From Fennellomyces sp. T-0311 (Eukaryota; Mucoromycota; Mucoromycetes; Mucorales; Lichtheimiaceae): DNA of 64,000 nt. The stretch spans positions 1,054,001 through 1,118,000 of the forward strand of contig JALLLT010000005.1 of NCBI GenBank assembly GCA_025266875.1, written 5' to 3'. The notes under the pieces are model-generated. The model saw nothing but the letters and a program-made list of their open reading frames with translations. It made no database searches and had not been told where the DNA came from. Positions 34,557 through 45,787 of this stretch are shown here, piece by piece. The stretch's first letter is position 1. Each line of letters opens with the position of its first letter. Made by a program: the position numbers and the translations under genes.

Positions 34557-37137
34557 TTTAGTTTTCCGGTGTTCCAGGGTGCGCCGCCGCAGATGCTTGC
34601 TTTACTGTAAGACAAATACTTTTTATTACTCATACATACAACTGGTATGATATTATATCATTAAGGTTACATACATTACTGAAAGCCTCCAGACAACGGG
34701 AGTTTTTTCCGCGAGATTTTTTTTTCGTAGCGAGTATAAGAGTAGCAAGTAAACGTGTGTAATTATATAAGTAGCTGGCTCATTTGTAATTTGGTTCATT
34801 TGACTATACAAATTTATTTATCAGTTCCATCCAAGCCTCAAACTTTAACTGTCCTTAAAATAAACATTTGAATGTCGTATGGGGTGGATCAAAAGTACAA
34901 AGAATAAAAAGCGAGAGGTTAAAGAGTATCTTTAAAGTTGCCCAGATACGTAGAATGCCATGTTTTACGTATGTTTTTATATCTTTCTACATATTGAATC
35001 AACGGTGGTGACTGCTTGGCCAGTGTTCAATATTGTTCAATACTACTACCTGAATGGTTAAAAAACGCATAAAGCACTTTGCTTTGTTTGGATCATGCGA
35101 GTCTGATATCTAAAATGGTAGCGTAATGGTTGCATTGCTATATTGGAGTTCCGTGCGCTGATGATTCTCTTCCAATGTTAGGCCATCTAGATAGGGCGTT
35201 GGTACCCATACTCAGAGGCATTTCATCTTGAAGAATACGTTCAGTAATGTTTATCACACAGCAGGGATAATACTGATCCATTCTTAAAATAGAGTGGCAT
35301 GTATAAAAATATCGTGACCTGCACATCTAAGTTGAATGCTTTATGTAAGATATTGTGGTAGTTGATTTCAATGGAAGAAATAAAACAAAGTCTCTTACGT
35401 ATCATCAAATGTACATCGCATAGCAGAATATTATTATATAAGGCTTAAATAATATGTATAGGCATGTGAATCTTTTCACCATAGAAACTGATATCCAGAA
35501 TATCTACACAATTCGCATAAATGGCGCCACAAAATACCATAAGGAGTTTCACTATTAAAAGGAAGTTCGCTTAGCTTTACGTGTTATTGGTTATTGTCAA
35601 AGCCCAAAAGCCGGGAACTACGAATTTGGGCTTCGTCTTTACGGGTGATTGGTTGATTTAAAGATATGTAAAAGCCAAAGCCAAATTAGCTTTCATTGTG
35701 AAACCTTTTCGTATGTGTAACAAGTGTGAAAGTCAAGTGACAAAAGAAGAGTGCCAAAAGTGACAGAAGAGTTTATAAAGTTCTGCGTTGCTATCTACAA
35801 TGGGTCCCTAAATGGACCAGGCCCTTCAGAACGGGCCATGCTTTTGGACCAAGCCCGAAATAGAGTGGCTTGCCTGACAAAATCTACAATGATCTAAAAA
35901 AAATAACATCACCATGATCACGAATACAGTATTGCATGGTGGTTTTTATAGTTAATGTTCCATACTTACTAATAGCTTAGTTGAAAATGTATTACTTGCA
36001 TTGACCTGTTGCTCGATTCATACTTACTTGCAGCACTACCTCAAGGGCCGGTTCAGGCTCATAGCTTATGCTGTGACCTATAGTAGCTATGATCACATGT
36101 ATCCTAGACCTCTAGTTAATGCAAGTAGTTTTTGCTCTGTAGCTATAGAATGAAAACGGCCGTTTGAACCATTTGGCAACTCAATTGATAAGTAGTGCAC
36201 GTTTATTTCATTGAATGGTCACTGGCTTTCCATATCTAACATCATCGACTTGGTATTTCCGTATTCCTGTCGGAATAGAAACAGCTTAATCACTTCTCCG
36301 ATTTAGTGTTAGAGAGTATCCTCCGGGCACGATATGTGCTTACGTTTGCTTTAAATTGAGGTAGAGGAATATTAACACAATTTTTGAAATCTATCATTTG
36401 GACAGCTCATTCTAGCGGTAAAATTGGTTACTTTGTGCTTATTGCATAAAAAACGTGAGGGTGCGTTGGGATAGGAATAGCGGCAGATGAGTTAAATGAA
36501 AAACATCCTGTGCTCATAAGCAAACAAATCACATGTTGGATCCAATTGCATGAGGTGGCATTAGTTTAATCATTTGTAACTTTGCCAGGTATCATCGACT
36601 TTTACATAAATATAAAACTCGTATAAGTAGCGCGGATGGGAAATAACCTCCATGTCCAATGCTAATATGTACGACGGTCACTGGTGAGCTCATTGCAGAG
36701 CATCCAAGAAGTAAGCTCTTAATAACATCAACACTATTACCTATATTACCTAGGGAACCTTCGAATAAATGGTTCAGAGTGGAAGATAAACGCGAATACA
36801 ATTACGCACTTTAGTTGAAAATGTATATTTATTTGTTGGAAGATGACTAACCTGCTCCTATAGGCATAAGGTCACTTCCTTGCGGTAAATTACATACTTT
36901 ATCGACTTTAAGTTACATGGTTGCTTATGGGACTACTACAAGCAAATAAAAAGGTTATCCTTATCCTATTACAAGTGATACATACGTTTGCGACTTCACT
37001 AGAAACAAAAAAGTTTGTCATACGGCATGAGATGAATATATATGGACATTGCGCTACGTAGTCAAAGTTTTGTTAAGATTTAAAGTAATTTACAAAGTAA
37101 TATGGTTACACTACTCAATCAAATTTATTCGATCACT
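34557..37137. other. Intergenic between HET copies 2 and 3
   Basis: No gene. The stretch 34880-35160 (5' flank of copy 2) recurs at 62890-63150. The stretch 36570-36990 (3' flank of copy 3) resembles 32573-32890 (3' flank of copy 2). The middle (35.3-36.5 kb) shows nothing recognisable. Confidence 0.5.
34880..35160 (+). repeat. HET 5'-flank repeat, copy A
   Basis: Shares an ordered series of words with 62890-63150: ACAAAGAATAAA, AGTATCTTT-AAGTT, TTGAATCA-CGGTGG or its variant, GGATCATGCG, and TAATGG-TGCATTGC-ATATTGGAGT. Confidence 0.65.
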
Positions 37138-38798
37138 TTATTCAATAATAAATTCCTTAGGTTCTTTTTTAATACATAGGTCGCTAAACAAATCATCTAG
37201 AAAGGTGTGAGGGTCCTTTCTGGATATTCTGAAGGTATAGTAGCCGAGTAAAATGATGCCAATGGCTTTGTATCGTTGGGTACCAGCCACGTTCTTCAAA
37301 ACTGGTAATACGTAGGCGTGGTTAAAACTCGAGTCCAGCGCACCACGAAGGCCCGTATGGGAGAAAAAACTAGAGACAACATCGAATAGTACTGCTGGGA
37401 CAATGCACTCTTCACAATCCTCGGTCAACGAGAGTGGTGACGTTTGCTGTGCTCGGATCGATTTAGCAGTACGTATGGCACAAGAGTGCGTAGCACTACA
37501 GCCGGTTAATTTCTCCATAATACGCCATCGATTCGAGCCCAGAGAGTTTCTTTCTTCATCACCAATGGGCGTTGTATCCGAGCTACAGTCAGATCCATCA
37601 AAACTACCACTGCCAACGCAATTAATTAATAAATTGCTCACAATATCAAAAGAATTTGACTTGTTTACCGCTTGTCGTATTTTGCGGGTTGTACAGTAAA
37701 AAACCGAGATGTGATATGCAAATGCATGCTGTTATCAACATAGGGATTGCCACTACTTTGGTCCAGTGTAATATCGGCAACAGGATATCTAGCATGTAAT
37801 CCAGTAGTACCTGTCCATGAAGGTAGATCATACAATCCCATTGTCGATTTACCGCGTAAAGCCGTCGAAATCGAGCCGAAGCACAGTACGGTAAGATCTT
37901 TTTGTACCAACTGCCTGTAAAAGGTGTGCATTGCAGTTGAAATTTCGATGTCATAGTTGGTGTCGATAGATACTGTATCACTAAGAATATTCCCCAAGGC
38001 GAATATTTTGTCGTGTCCTTTGGTACTTGTTCGAAAATGAGCGTGATGCAAAACGGTGTTTGCGCTTTTGACTTTATGATGCTTGTATCCAAGCATGTTG
38101 GATATAAAGTAATTGTTTGATCGAAGTGCATGAGCACTCTTGACGCCGCTGCACGCCCACATATGTACGTTCTTCCCGACGATGAGTATGTTGGTTGACA
38201 CCATCAGCTCTTCGAGAGTCCAGCTACGTTTCCACCACTTTGAAGCATATACTTGTCGGTACACCTCGCGTTCTGAGATATTCAAGGATTCCATTAATCG
38301 CTGTGAAATAACGTCGAAGAAACCGGTAGCCGAGACTTCAGGAATAAGCGCTACCGTATAGCGTGAATTACTGTAAATGAGGTGCATTTGGTTGATTTCC
38401 CGTCGCCTCTCTTCTTTGTTAAACTGGTCGATACATATTTTGTCGTACCACAAATAAGGGATATTGAATTCCCTGCATATTGCTTTGAGAATGCCTTCGT
38501 AATTTGTTTTCTGTATTTCAGACCGTCGGGAAAGCAATGAGGTAGTCTTCAGTTGATGCTCAGGGTTGTCAACACATTCGTAGTCGCCATTCTCCATTTG
38601 GATGATGTCACCGGATTGCTCCCAACAGTATGAGAATGTGCAATAACCTTCGGTGGCCTCATTTCCAGGAACCTTCACCCAATCAGATGTTCGGATGAGC
38701 CAAGTAGGCCGGTGTGAACCTCCTCCAGCTTTTGTTAGCTTCTTGCTTGACGACGTATAATTCAAATGATATTGCGGGGTGTGGTACTCGATATACAT
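37138..38798 (-). CDS. HET-domain protein, copy 3 (two exons, 533 aa)
   Basis: Exon 1 is 38798-37669 and exon 2 is 37609-37138. As plain open frames the gene looks broken: the first frame ends in a TAA just past KYDKR and the second is shifted. A GT-AG intron of 59 nt (37668-37610, gtaaac...ggcag, with TTAATTAAT before the acceptor) removes the stop and restores frame, giving KYDKR-GSFDGSD. The joined length of 533 aa nearly equals copy 1 (534). HET motifs are YCTFSYCWE (52-60), LWYDKICIDQ (116-125), NQMHLIYSNSRYTVAL (136-151) and WWKRSWTLEELMVS (188-201). In the first motif the usual ALSY reads TFSY. Copies 1 and 2 have no intron at this place. I infer it is functional, but a frameshifted pseudogene with a chance splice pair cannot be ruled out. 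Confidence 0.7.
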
Positions 38799-39439
38799 TC
38801 TGCTTTACGGAATTTCGGTGCACTGCGCCACGAGTGCCTTTTTTTAATTGTCTGCTAGACAGTATAATACAAACATTCTTTTTTAGTGCCCCTGGGAGAT
38901 ACTCGTACAGGAGGATAGCTTAATACCCTAACTATACAATGATGCTGCTCTTTCGATTAGACTTTCTTTGACGATGAGAAGAGAAAAGAAAGAGATGAAA
39001 AAAGGCAGCGTTCGTTCTCATGGATTCAGAGTGTAACCTTTGCAGCCAAGCCTTAACTTTAATGACGCCCAATAATGGTGAGAGGATTGAGCTAAACTAT
39101 AAATACAGAAAATGTACTTCTACACTATTTTTAATAGTATTTTGTAATCTTCGCATCTTCCAATGCATCAACATAAAAGTTTCAGGAATTCTTATATGTA
39201 GGTTGACCAATTAATTTCACTATTCGACACGGGATACGTTCTGTGAGCTCAGTACAACATAGGGTGCCAATATACTATCTAGAAGCTTATTAGAGCTTTG
39301 GAGGGTCTCCTTGCAGTGATATGCAGGCTTAGTAGAATTATGTCAGCAACCGTGCATGATTGAGTACTAAGGGAGGTTCTCAAAACTGGTAACGCCCAAT
39401 CAAGGCGTATTTGGGACCAGAATTTATCAATAGACCAAG
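38799..39439. other. 5' flank of HET copy 3, no gene
   Basis: AT-rich; nothing recognised beyond the promoter region implied by the adjacent gene. Confidence 0.4.
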
Positions 39440-40740
39440 AGAGTAGCCGATGTCATATCTAACATAAGAGGCGATACCCAATACCATTGTTGGAAGGGTA
39501 CAGCTTTCCGCATCCTCTCTCAGTCAACGAGAGTGATAATATAGGAGATATAAGCATTGTACGATCTGGGTCCCCATTAATGCTGTGGTAAACGCATTAC
39601 AATGATATTGATCCGGACAACAAATCAACCAACTACGCCGCCTTAATAACTATAGAAACAGTTAAGGGAACTCCGTTTACGGAGGATCCGAAATAAACAT
39701 TACACGACGCGTCATATCGATAATCCCTCAAACATGGGTCAGATGACCTTGAACAAGGTTAACACCCACCGTTGCAGACACAATGCCGAGTAAGGAGAAT
39801 CATCCTAAGAAAAGATCGGTCTGAGTTGATCCACAGTCAGTGTCCGACTAAAGTGACACCAGATCACGAAACACAACATGTCATAACAGGACAACTTCTT
39901 TATCATTTGGATCTCAACATTCATTTTACAGGCGCAACCTCCTCATCACGGTAATTATCAACATATATCTCGTCCGAGATTCGGTTTCAGCCATTTAGTA
40001 CAGGAGCTCTAGACCGGTACTTGAAACGTAGTTTATTCCATCAAAATAAAGCATCGGTATACGGACTTTCACAGTGTTTTCTTTGTTTTTATCTGACCTT
40101 AGTTTATCGTTTACTGCAAATGCGTTGCATTGAAGCCTGTAAAATTCCGCATACCCCATTGAGTCTGATCGTGTGAAAGACTCTTTCGTCAAAGATTTTG
40201 GCACAGAAGTGGTATCATCGTCGATGATTGCTTGTTTGTTTCAGTTGTCGTCATGTTAGTTAACAGTTTGTCATATTCTCTGGACGCATGGTATAGAATT
40301 CGTAAGCTATAGCGCTAATCATTGCCAATCGAGTGTCTGTAACCGCAGCCCAACGTAATTCCTCAACAGGATTTCTCGGAATGCAATTCTTCTGAACCGG
40401 ACCCTGAGGGGAGATCATATGAGTTCATTGTGGGGGATGTCGGATCTGGATGTCAAATGATCTTATCCATAAGAACTTGAATACGTGCCAAAACATAAGG
40501 CAGAAAGATTATGTTCCGCCAACTGTTGATAAACGTTTACACTGCTATTGAAGTGTCATTGCCGTAGTTGATATCGATAGATACAAATCGTCGTAACTAA
40601 TACAAAAATAAGTTTTAACAGTGCAACGTGTACCTCTATGAGAGATAGTTTCAGAAAAGATATGGACATGTCCAAAAAATATTGTGAATTGCTTTGAGAG
40701 TTTACTTTCAATGACCACTGTAACCCGTACGTCGTTCACT
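39440..40740 (-). pseudogene. HET-domain relic, copy 4
   Basis: Two segments in family order can be aligned by eye with the intact copies. 39480-39620 resembles the SLTEDC-E / WSQW region (the plus-strand word TCAACGAGAGTGATA-TAT-GGAGA parallels 3652-3676). 40520-40590 resembles the ID-NYDIEISTAMHTFY region of copy 3 (word GTCAT-G-CGTAGTTG-T-TCGATAGATAC). Between and around them the reading frame is destroyed. No intact HET motif remains. Confidence 0.5.
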
Positions 40741-40849
40741 GCGTCTCATATCATCCTCTACCCAAAATCCGCTCTAGATGAGCATTTGTTTTTAATAGAG
40801 AGAGAAAGGCATAAGAAATAAATCAGTTACCTTTTTGGGTCTTGTTGAC

Positions 40850-41139
40850 ATATTTGTATTTGCACTTCTAAAATCTACGGGATCGATACATAGGGCTGCA
40901 AAGATGCTATCCAGGATCATATGAGGATCTTCAGGAGGGTCTGAGCAAGGACATATCCTACGAAAAACGGTGTCAACCACTTTGCATAACTGAGTTCCGG
41001 TAGATTTTTTTTTCAAAACAGGTAGAGCGTAAGCGTGATGGTGAACGAAAAAGCTCAACTTGGTAAAAAGTACGACGAGGCCATAATTGAAAGCGTACGA
41101 TGCGACATTGAATAATATGTCATTCTTTGCAATTTTCAT
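40850..41139 (-). pseudogene. HET-domain relic, copy 5, C-terminal part
   Basis: A single minus frame reads DILFNVASYAFNYGLVVLF, HAYALPVLKKKSTGTQLCKV and EDPHMILDSIFAALCIDP. It parallels AVLFDVAS..., YVLPVLKK...RYKAIG and KDPH-FLNNTFNSIC of the intact copies. The upstream two thirds of the gene are missing here. The matching N-terminal part lies 3 kb away at 44.1-44.6 kb. Confidence 0.7.
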
Positions 41140-41149
41140 CCGTCAGCAA

Positions 41150-44105
41150 CAAGTTTGACCAAATAGCGCGTTGGATTAACGGAGGCATCTCCTAGTTTCC
41201 GTGCCAATGGTGACAGAACATGCAATCGCATTCCCGAAAATTGCAATGTGTAACGTAGCGACAATGGTGTAATTTGTTCTTACTCGTACCATCCACTTTG
41301 TATCTCCATATTAAGTACAAAAGCTGCTTAACCCAATCGCGCAACACGGTAGGCAAGAACCAGCGACAAGGCAAAAGAGGCACAAGTGGATCCAGCAACC
41401 TGATTGACCCATAAAAGTTGCAAGTTAGGGATATACTAACGATGCAATATATGTTCACAGCTTTGTTGTAATAAAAATTCATGATACTGGAGCTGGGCGT
41501 GGACCGATGGCTTTCGGGCATCTTGGGTCGACCCATATCGAAAAGGCCGAAAAACTGACGGCCGTCTTGGGAACAGGCAAAACTGCTTGACCGTACATGA
41601 AAATTCACGCACACGTTAAAACGTAGACCGACTGTAATGAACGCGTCCGAGCGGAAATGGTCAAAGACACCATGACTGGTCCAGATCAAGATCGCGGATT
41701 GTTGAACATGGTTCGCAGCTGCAAAGTGTAAAGTTGCATAAACGCTTACAAATGAAACGAATGTTCGTAGAGATGGCATAAACAAGGGCCAAGGGGTTGA
41801 TGACTTTGGTCTTGTTTGAGAATCACCGGTGTGGATATATCGTCAGACGTTACTTGTTGAATCGGTGGCGAACTGACAAGAAAGGCTTAATGTGTCGTAG
41901 TTATCGATCGATAGAGTACCTGGATACGTTGGTCTCGTCCTACGCAAAAATCAAGTTGAATAAGACAAAAATCTGTATCTTCCTGGATGAATGTAAGCTC
42001 TCCAACGACGAGGTCAAGGCCGAATATGCATTTACGCGTAACTAGAGTTTATACGTTGTACGTAAAAGGAAGGGGGTACTTGGAAGCATTGTATGCTTAA
42101 AGTACGATGTTGTTCCGGTTGTTCCGCAAGTACCTCAACCTCAAATTCAGCCAGAGCATCCAACGGCGCCACTTGTACTTAATGGAACTGTTAATCCAAT
42201 GCATAAAGATTGTCTGCTCATTGCACTTTGCATTGCACCTGGTGTAACGTAGATAACAATGCATGGAAGGTCGAGGGGCTCGGGACAAAAGATATCACCG
42301 GTACATATCCTATTGACCTGTTTGAGTCGCTGAACGGCACAGTGGCGCGAAAAATAACAAGGCCAAGGACCATCCATTGGCCGGCAGAACATACAACCAT
42401 GGTCACCGGGTCGCGGGGTGTGACGGGGCAGTATAAAAAGGGGAGATCACTGCGCGCCTCTATGCACTTTGTCTTTCCAATATTAAACAAAAGCGCTGCT
42501 TTTTTTACTTGTCGGTTCTGGCTTCCAGTGGAACAAGGTAGGTCATTAGCTAGAAATAAAAGTATATTTTTCAGTCCTCGGCCCAGCAATCCAGTGGCTG
42601 GGAGGGATCTACAGTTGGGAAGCCAGCAAGATGCACACCGGTCGCGCCCGTACTCTTATTTGCTTCGCTGCGAATCCCCGTAAAAAAAAAAGAAAGAACT
42701 GGCACCCCCCGCAGGAAAAAAAAAAAGAAAAAAAGAGAAAAGCCATCCTGCCAGCGCAGACGAGTACAGGTGTACAAGTTTTTTTAGGGACCAGACGACT
42801 TAGAGCCTTCTTGTGAATGGTTTTGAGTATGTCAAGCAGTCCAGAATAACGTTGATACGTCATCCCGTTCTTGCTTGATAAGAGCAGTTGACAATCATAC
42901 ATATATTAGCAGCCTCGCGCACTTGGTCGCATGGTGTCTTCCAATCAAAACCATTCAAGGTCATGTATACAAAGAAAACAGGATAAGGTCGATCTTTTGT
43001 TTAATTGTTGTTGCCTTATATAGTCGCTTCCTCTTCCGAGTCCAAGAAGCAAGTCCGTCATGATATTCTGGCTTCCACTTGACACGATGAATAGTAATAA
43101 AATAAACCTTCCGGCACTTCCGTGACCCAAAGTGGGTTGCTTTGTGGCATTTTTCTTTCCGTACTTGTGCTATTTTTTTTATTTTGCATTCGCCATTGAT
43201 CCTCATGAATTCTGCCTTTTGGGATTGCGGTGACTATGAATACAGTGCCTGGTTCCTGCAAAGCGCACAACGTTCATTTGAAGAGAACAGGTCATCCATT
43301 GGCAGACGGCTCCCATTGTCTGCATTCACCCTGTTTACCACGCAATCACTAGTCCACTACAAAGTCTGTGTCATGTTCAGCACTTGAGTGTCTTTGGCCA
43401 TCTGTAGAGTTGCCGTCCCCATAGCACTCAAACATGACAGCAACTTGTATTCGATGAGTATTCTTGGGTTTCTGTGGTTGTTGTCATACGCGACAGAATG
43501 ATGTCAGTTATCGCTTGTTCCGGAAAGTCGATCCGGGTTAATTTGTGTATTTCAACTTGTGAAGTATAGCTCAAACTGTTGATTCTGGGTCACCAATAAC
43601 TTGTTCTTTTGTAATAATCACTTGTGGACGATGATCCAGGAGGCAATGAAAGAATCCAACGGATTGGTCGATGTACGATATACAATCAAAGCTACAAATT
43701 CGCTCACTACCGCAGAAAAGTCTGATCCCCAAGCTTTAATCTTGCCAACGTGCATGCCAGATGACTGCACGTATTCCCGCCAATCCTGCACCCTATGTCA
43801 AAGATTCTTACTAGGCACAGTATTTTTTTCGGCACGTACCTACACAAAATACTGTATATTTCATGCAAGAATCTTTTTTTCGTCGCCGACAGAATTTTCG
43901 ATTGCTCTTGCTGTCAAAGAAGAGCTCGCCATACCTTTTTTTTGTTCCGGGTAAATGACATGGAATCGGCAAAGTGTACATTGCCATGTACATGATACGT
44001 GCAATTCCCAGATGCGGGTAAACCACGGTGAGACGAGTATTGGGTTAAAGTATGCATTTTCTGCCGAACTGAACCGTGATTTGTGGAGCCATACCCTATT
44101 GCCAC
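41150..44105. other. About 3 kb of unrelated DNA inside HET copy 5
   Basis: The interval shows no HET similarity. Short frames occur, for example 41797-42045 with LDTLVSSYAKIKLNKTKICI, but no transposase signature or terminal repeat was recognised. A-rich tracts lie at 42680-42760. It may be an insertion or two deletions' worth of unrelated sequence. Confidence 0.4.
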
Positions 44106-44560
44106 CGAATCAGATGGTATGAGCATAACCGTGAAGCACGCGTTGCTGCATTTATTTGATTTCACACCGTTTTTCCTTCTTGCTCATTTGGTTGATGCAT
44201 ACTTTGTCGCGCATACCATAGGTATCGGATTCTAAATTCTTTTGCTGAAAGAACACGGTCTTTGTCGCATCATCGGTGGTTGCCCCAAAATGTGCTTGGA
44301 GACGGAATCGTATCTGGTACTTGACTCGGTGATGTGGCTCGTCAATGCACCATTCCCGGTCAGCACGATTTCTCCCGACTGCTGCCAGCAGGACAGTAAC
44401 CTTTTCTTGCTTCACCGTCAGAGCCAATTGGATACTCGAATAAGCCAGGTTAGGTCCGTGTATGCTTCTGACTTGTTTGGTTTCTCCAAACGGTTACTGT
44501 AACTGATACCTGTTGAAAACGGTGGACTATTATTCTCAATATACGTTTTGAAAGTAATGC
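44106..44560 (-). pseudogene. HET-domain relic, N-terminal part
   Basis: Frame-shifted pieces in family order: YIENNSPP (where MYIEY-TPQ should be, with ATG changed to ACG near 44546), TWLIRVSNW, LLSCWQQSGEIVLTGNGAL (compare LSYCWEQSG), DKVCINQMSKKEKRCEIK (compare DKICINQMGKEEKQREIK) and CFTVMLIP (compare CYTVAMIP). Several frame changes and lost residues show it is dead. It ends where the second HET motif block should continue toward WWKRSWTL. Confidence 0.75.
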
Positions 44561-45787
44561 TTTTTTGATCTTGTCTAAATACGTATATATGCTGATTGAA
44601 TTGATCCTTCAATGCCCATATATACTATAAGGTTATGTTGCTGTACACTACCTGAAGACGGTGTTTTCTTACAAAGAAATTTTTGGCGGTGTATACTGAA
44701 AAGACACATGAAAGAAAAAAAGTAAACAGATATCCTCGTGCGTACCAGACAGTGTAACATTTGCCACCGAGCCTCAAATTTTAGTTATTGTTAGCAACGT
44801 TGCTTTGTAGCGAAGAATTTTATACATTCTACGTTTTCCGCGATCGTTTTGAGATCATTATTGACGTGGGTGGATAATGCAAGAAGTATATGATACGTCA
44901 GGGTGATTATCACCGATATCAAGTTATTATCATGATGGTACACATATCTGGAGAGAAATGCCTAAGAAAATGTGAACAGTGTTCGCAACACCCGTTGTCG
45001 AGGTACGTTTTAGGAAGAATCAAGGAAAGTTCTATTACGACTAAAGAAGAAGAACACATCAGATGCATACTGGGAGAAAGTTCAAGGTATGTACAGAAAA
45101 AGAAAATGACGCAGTCGATGTACTAGCGCATATCGCCTCCACACGAGCTGGCTAGTGCATTTGTTTAAAAAATTAAAATGCCAGGCCGCAGTAATGCATC
45201 AGTCAAGGCGTGGTCTGTTTATAGGGTTATGTCATAGTATGCATGTGCATGAGTGAATGCATGCATGCATGATGATCAGATTCACTCATCCGTGGTTCTA
45301 GTCCTTCTATAAATAAGCAGACGGGTTCCAGGAATGCAGATGAATGAGTCGAGAACGGTGCCCGGACTTGTGCATTGCATTACAGGTTTGCGTACCAATG
45401 ACAAGACGGAACGATCGGTTCATCAGGTGCACAACAGCAAAGAGGAGGTGCACCCGTTCATACTTTATGGCGACCCATGGAAGGGACGGCTTCTTCCGAC
45501 GGATTGTTTACGTGGGTCAAGATTTGAATGATCCCTTTGCAAAGTAAGGGTGACGGTCATCATGCATCGTCGGGCATCGAAGGAAATGAAAGCTAGGTCC
45601 ATGACGCCACACAAGCGATTCATCCTGAACATTCCATTTATAAGGAGAGAAAGGGTGCGTATATATATATATATATAAAAGAAAAAACTCCTGCCTCTTT
45701 GGGAGCGTGGTACAGCTGGATGGTGGTTTGTGCCAGATGACGCTATTTGATGGGCCTGTTGACCCGTGGGAGGGGGACAAGCTAACT
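44561..45787. other. Gene-free stretch
   Basis: 44640-44670 resembles the near-5' flank of HET copy 2. GCATGCATGCATG occurs near 45260 and a (TA)n run at 45661-45677. Frames at 45334-45547 match nothing known. Confidence 0.4.

Noticed and set aside
37138..37669. HET copy 3 as a two-piece pseudogene
   Set aside because: A well-placed 59-nt GT-AG intron restores both the frame and the family length, so a spliced gene is preferred, though not proven.
41192..41785. 197-codon minus-strand open frame
   Set aside because: No motif, no introns or partner frames, and eroded surroundings; probably chance.
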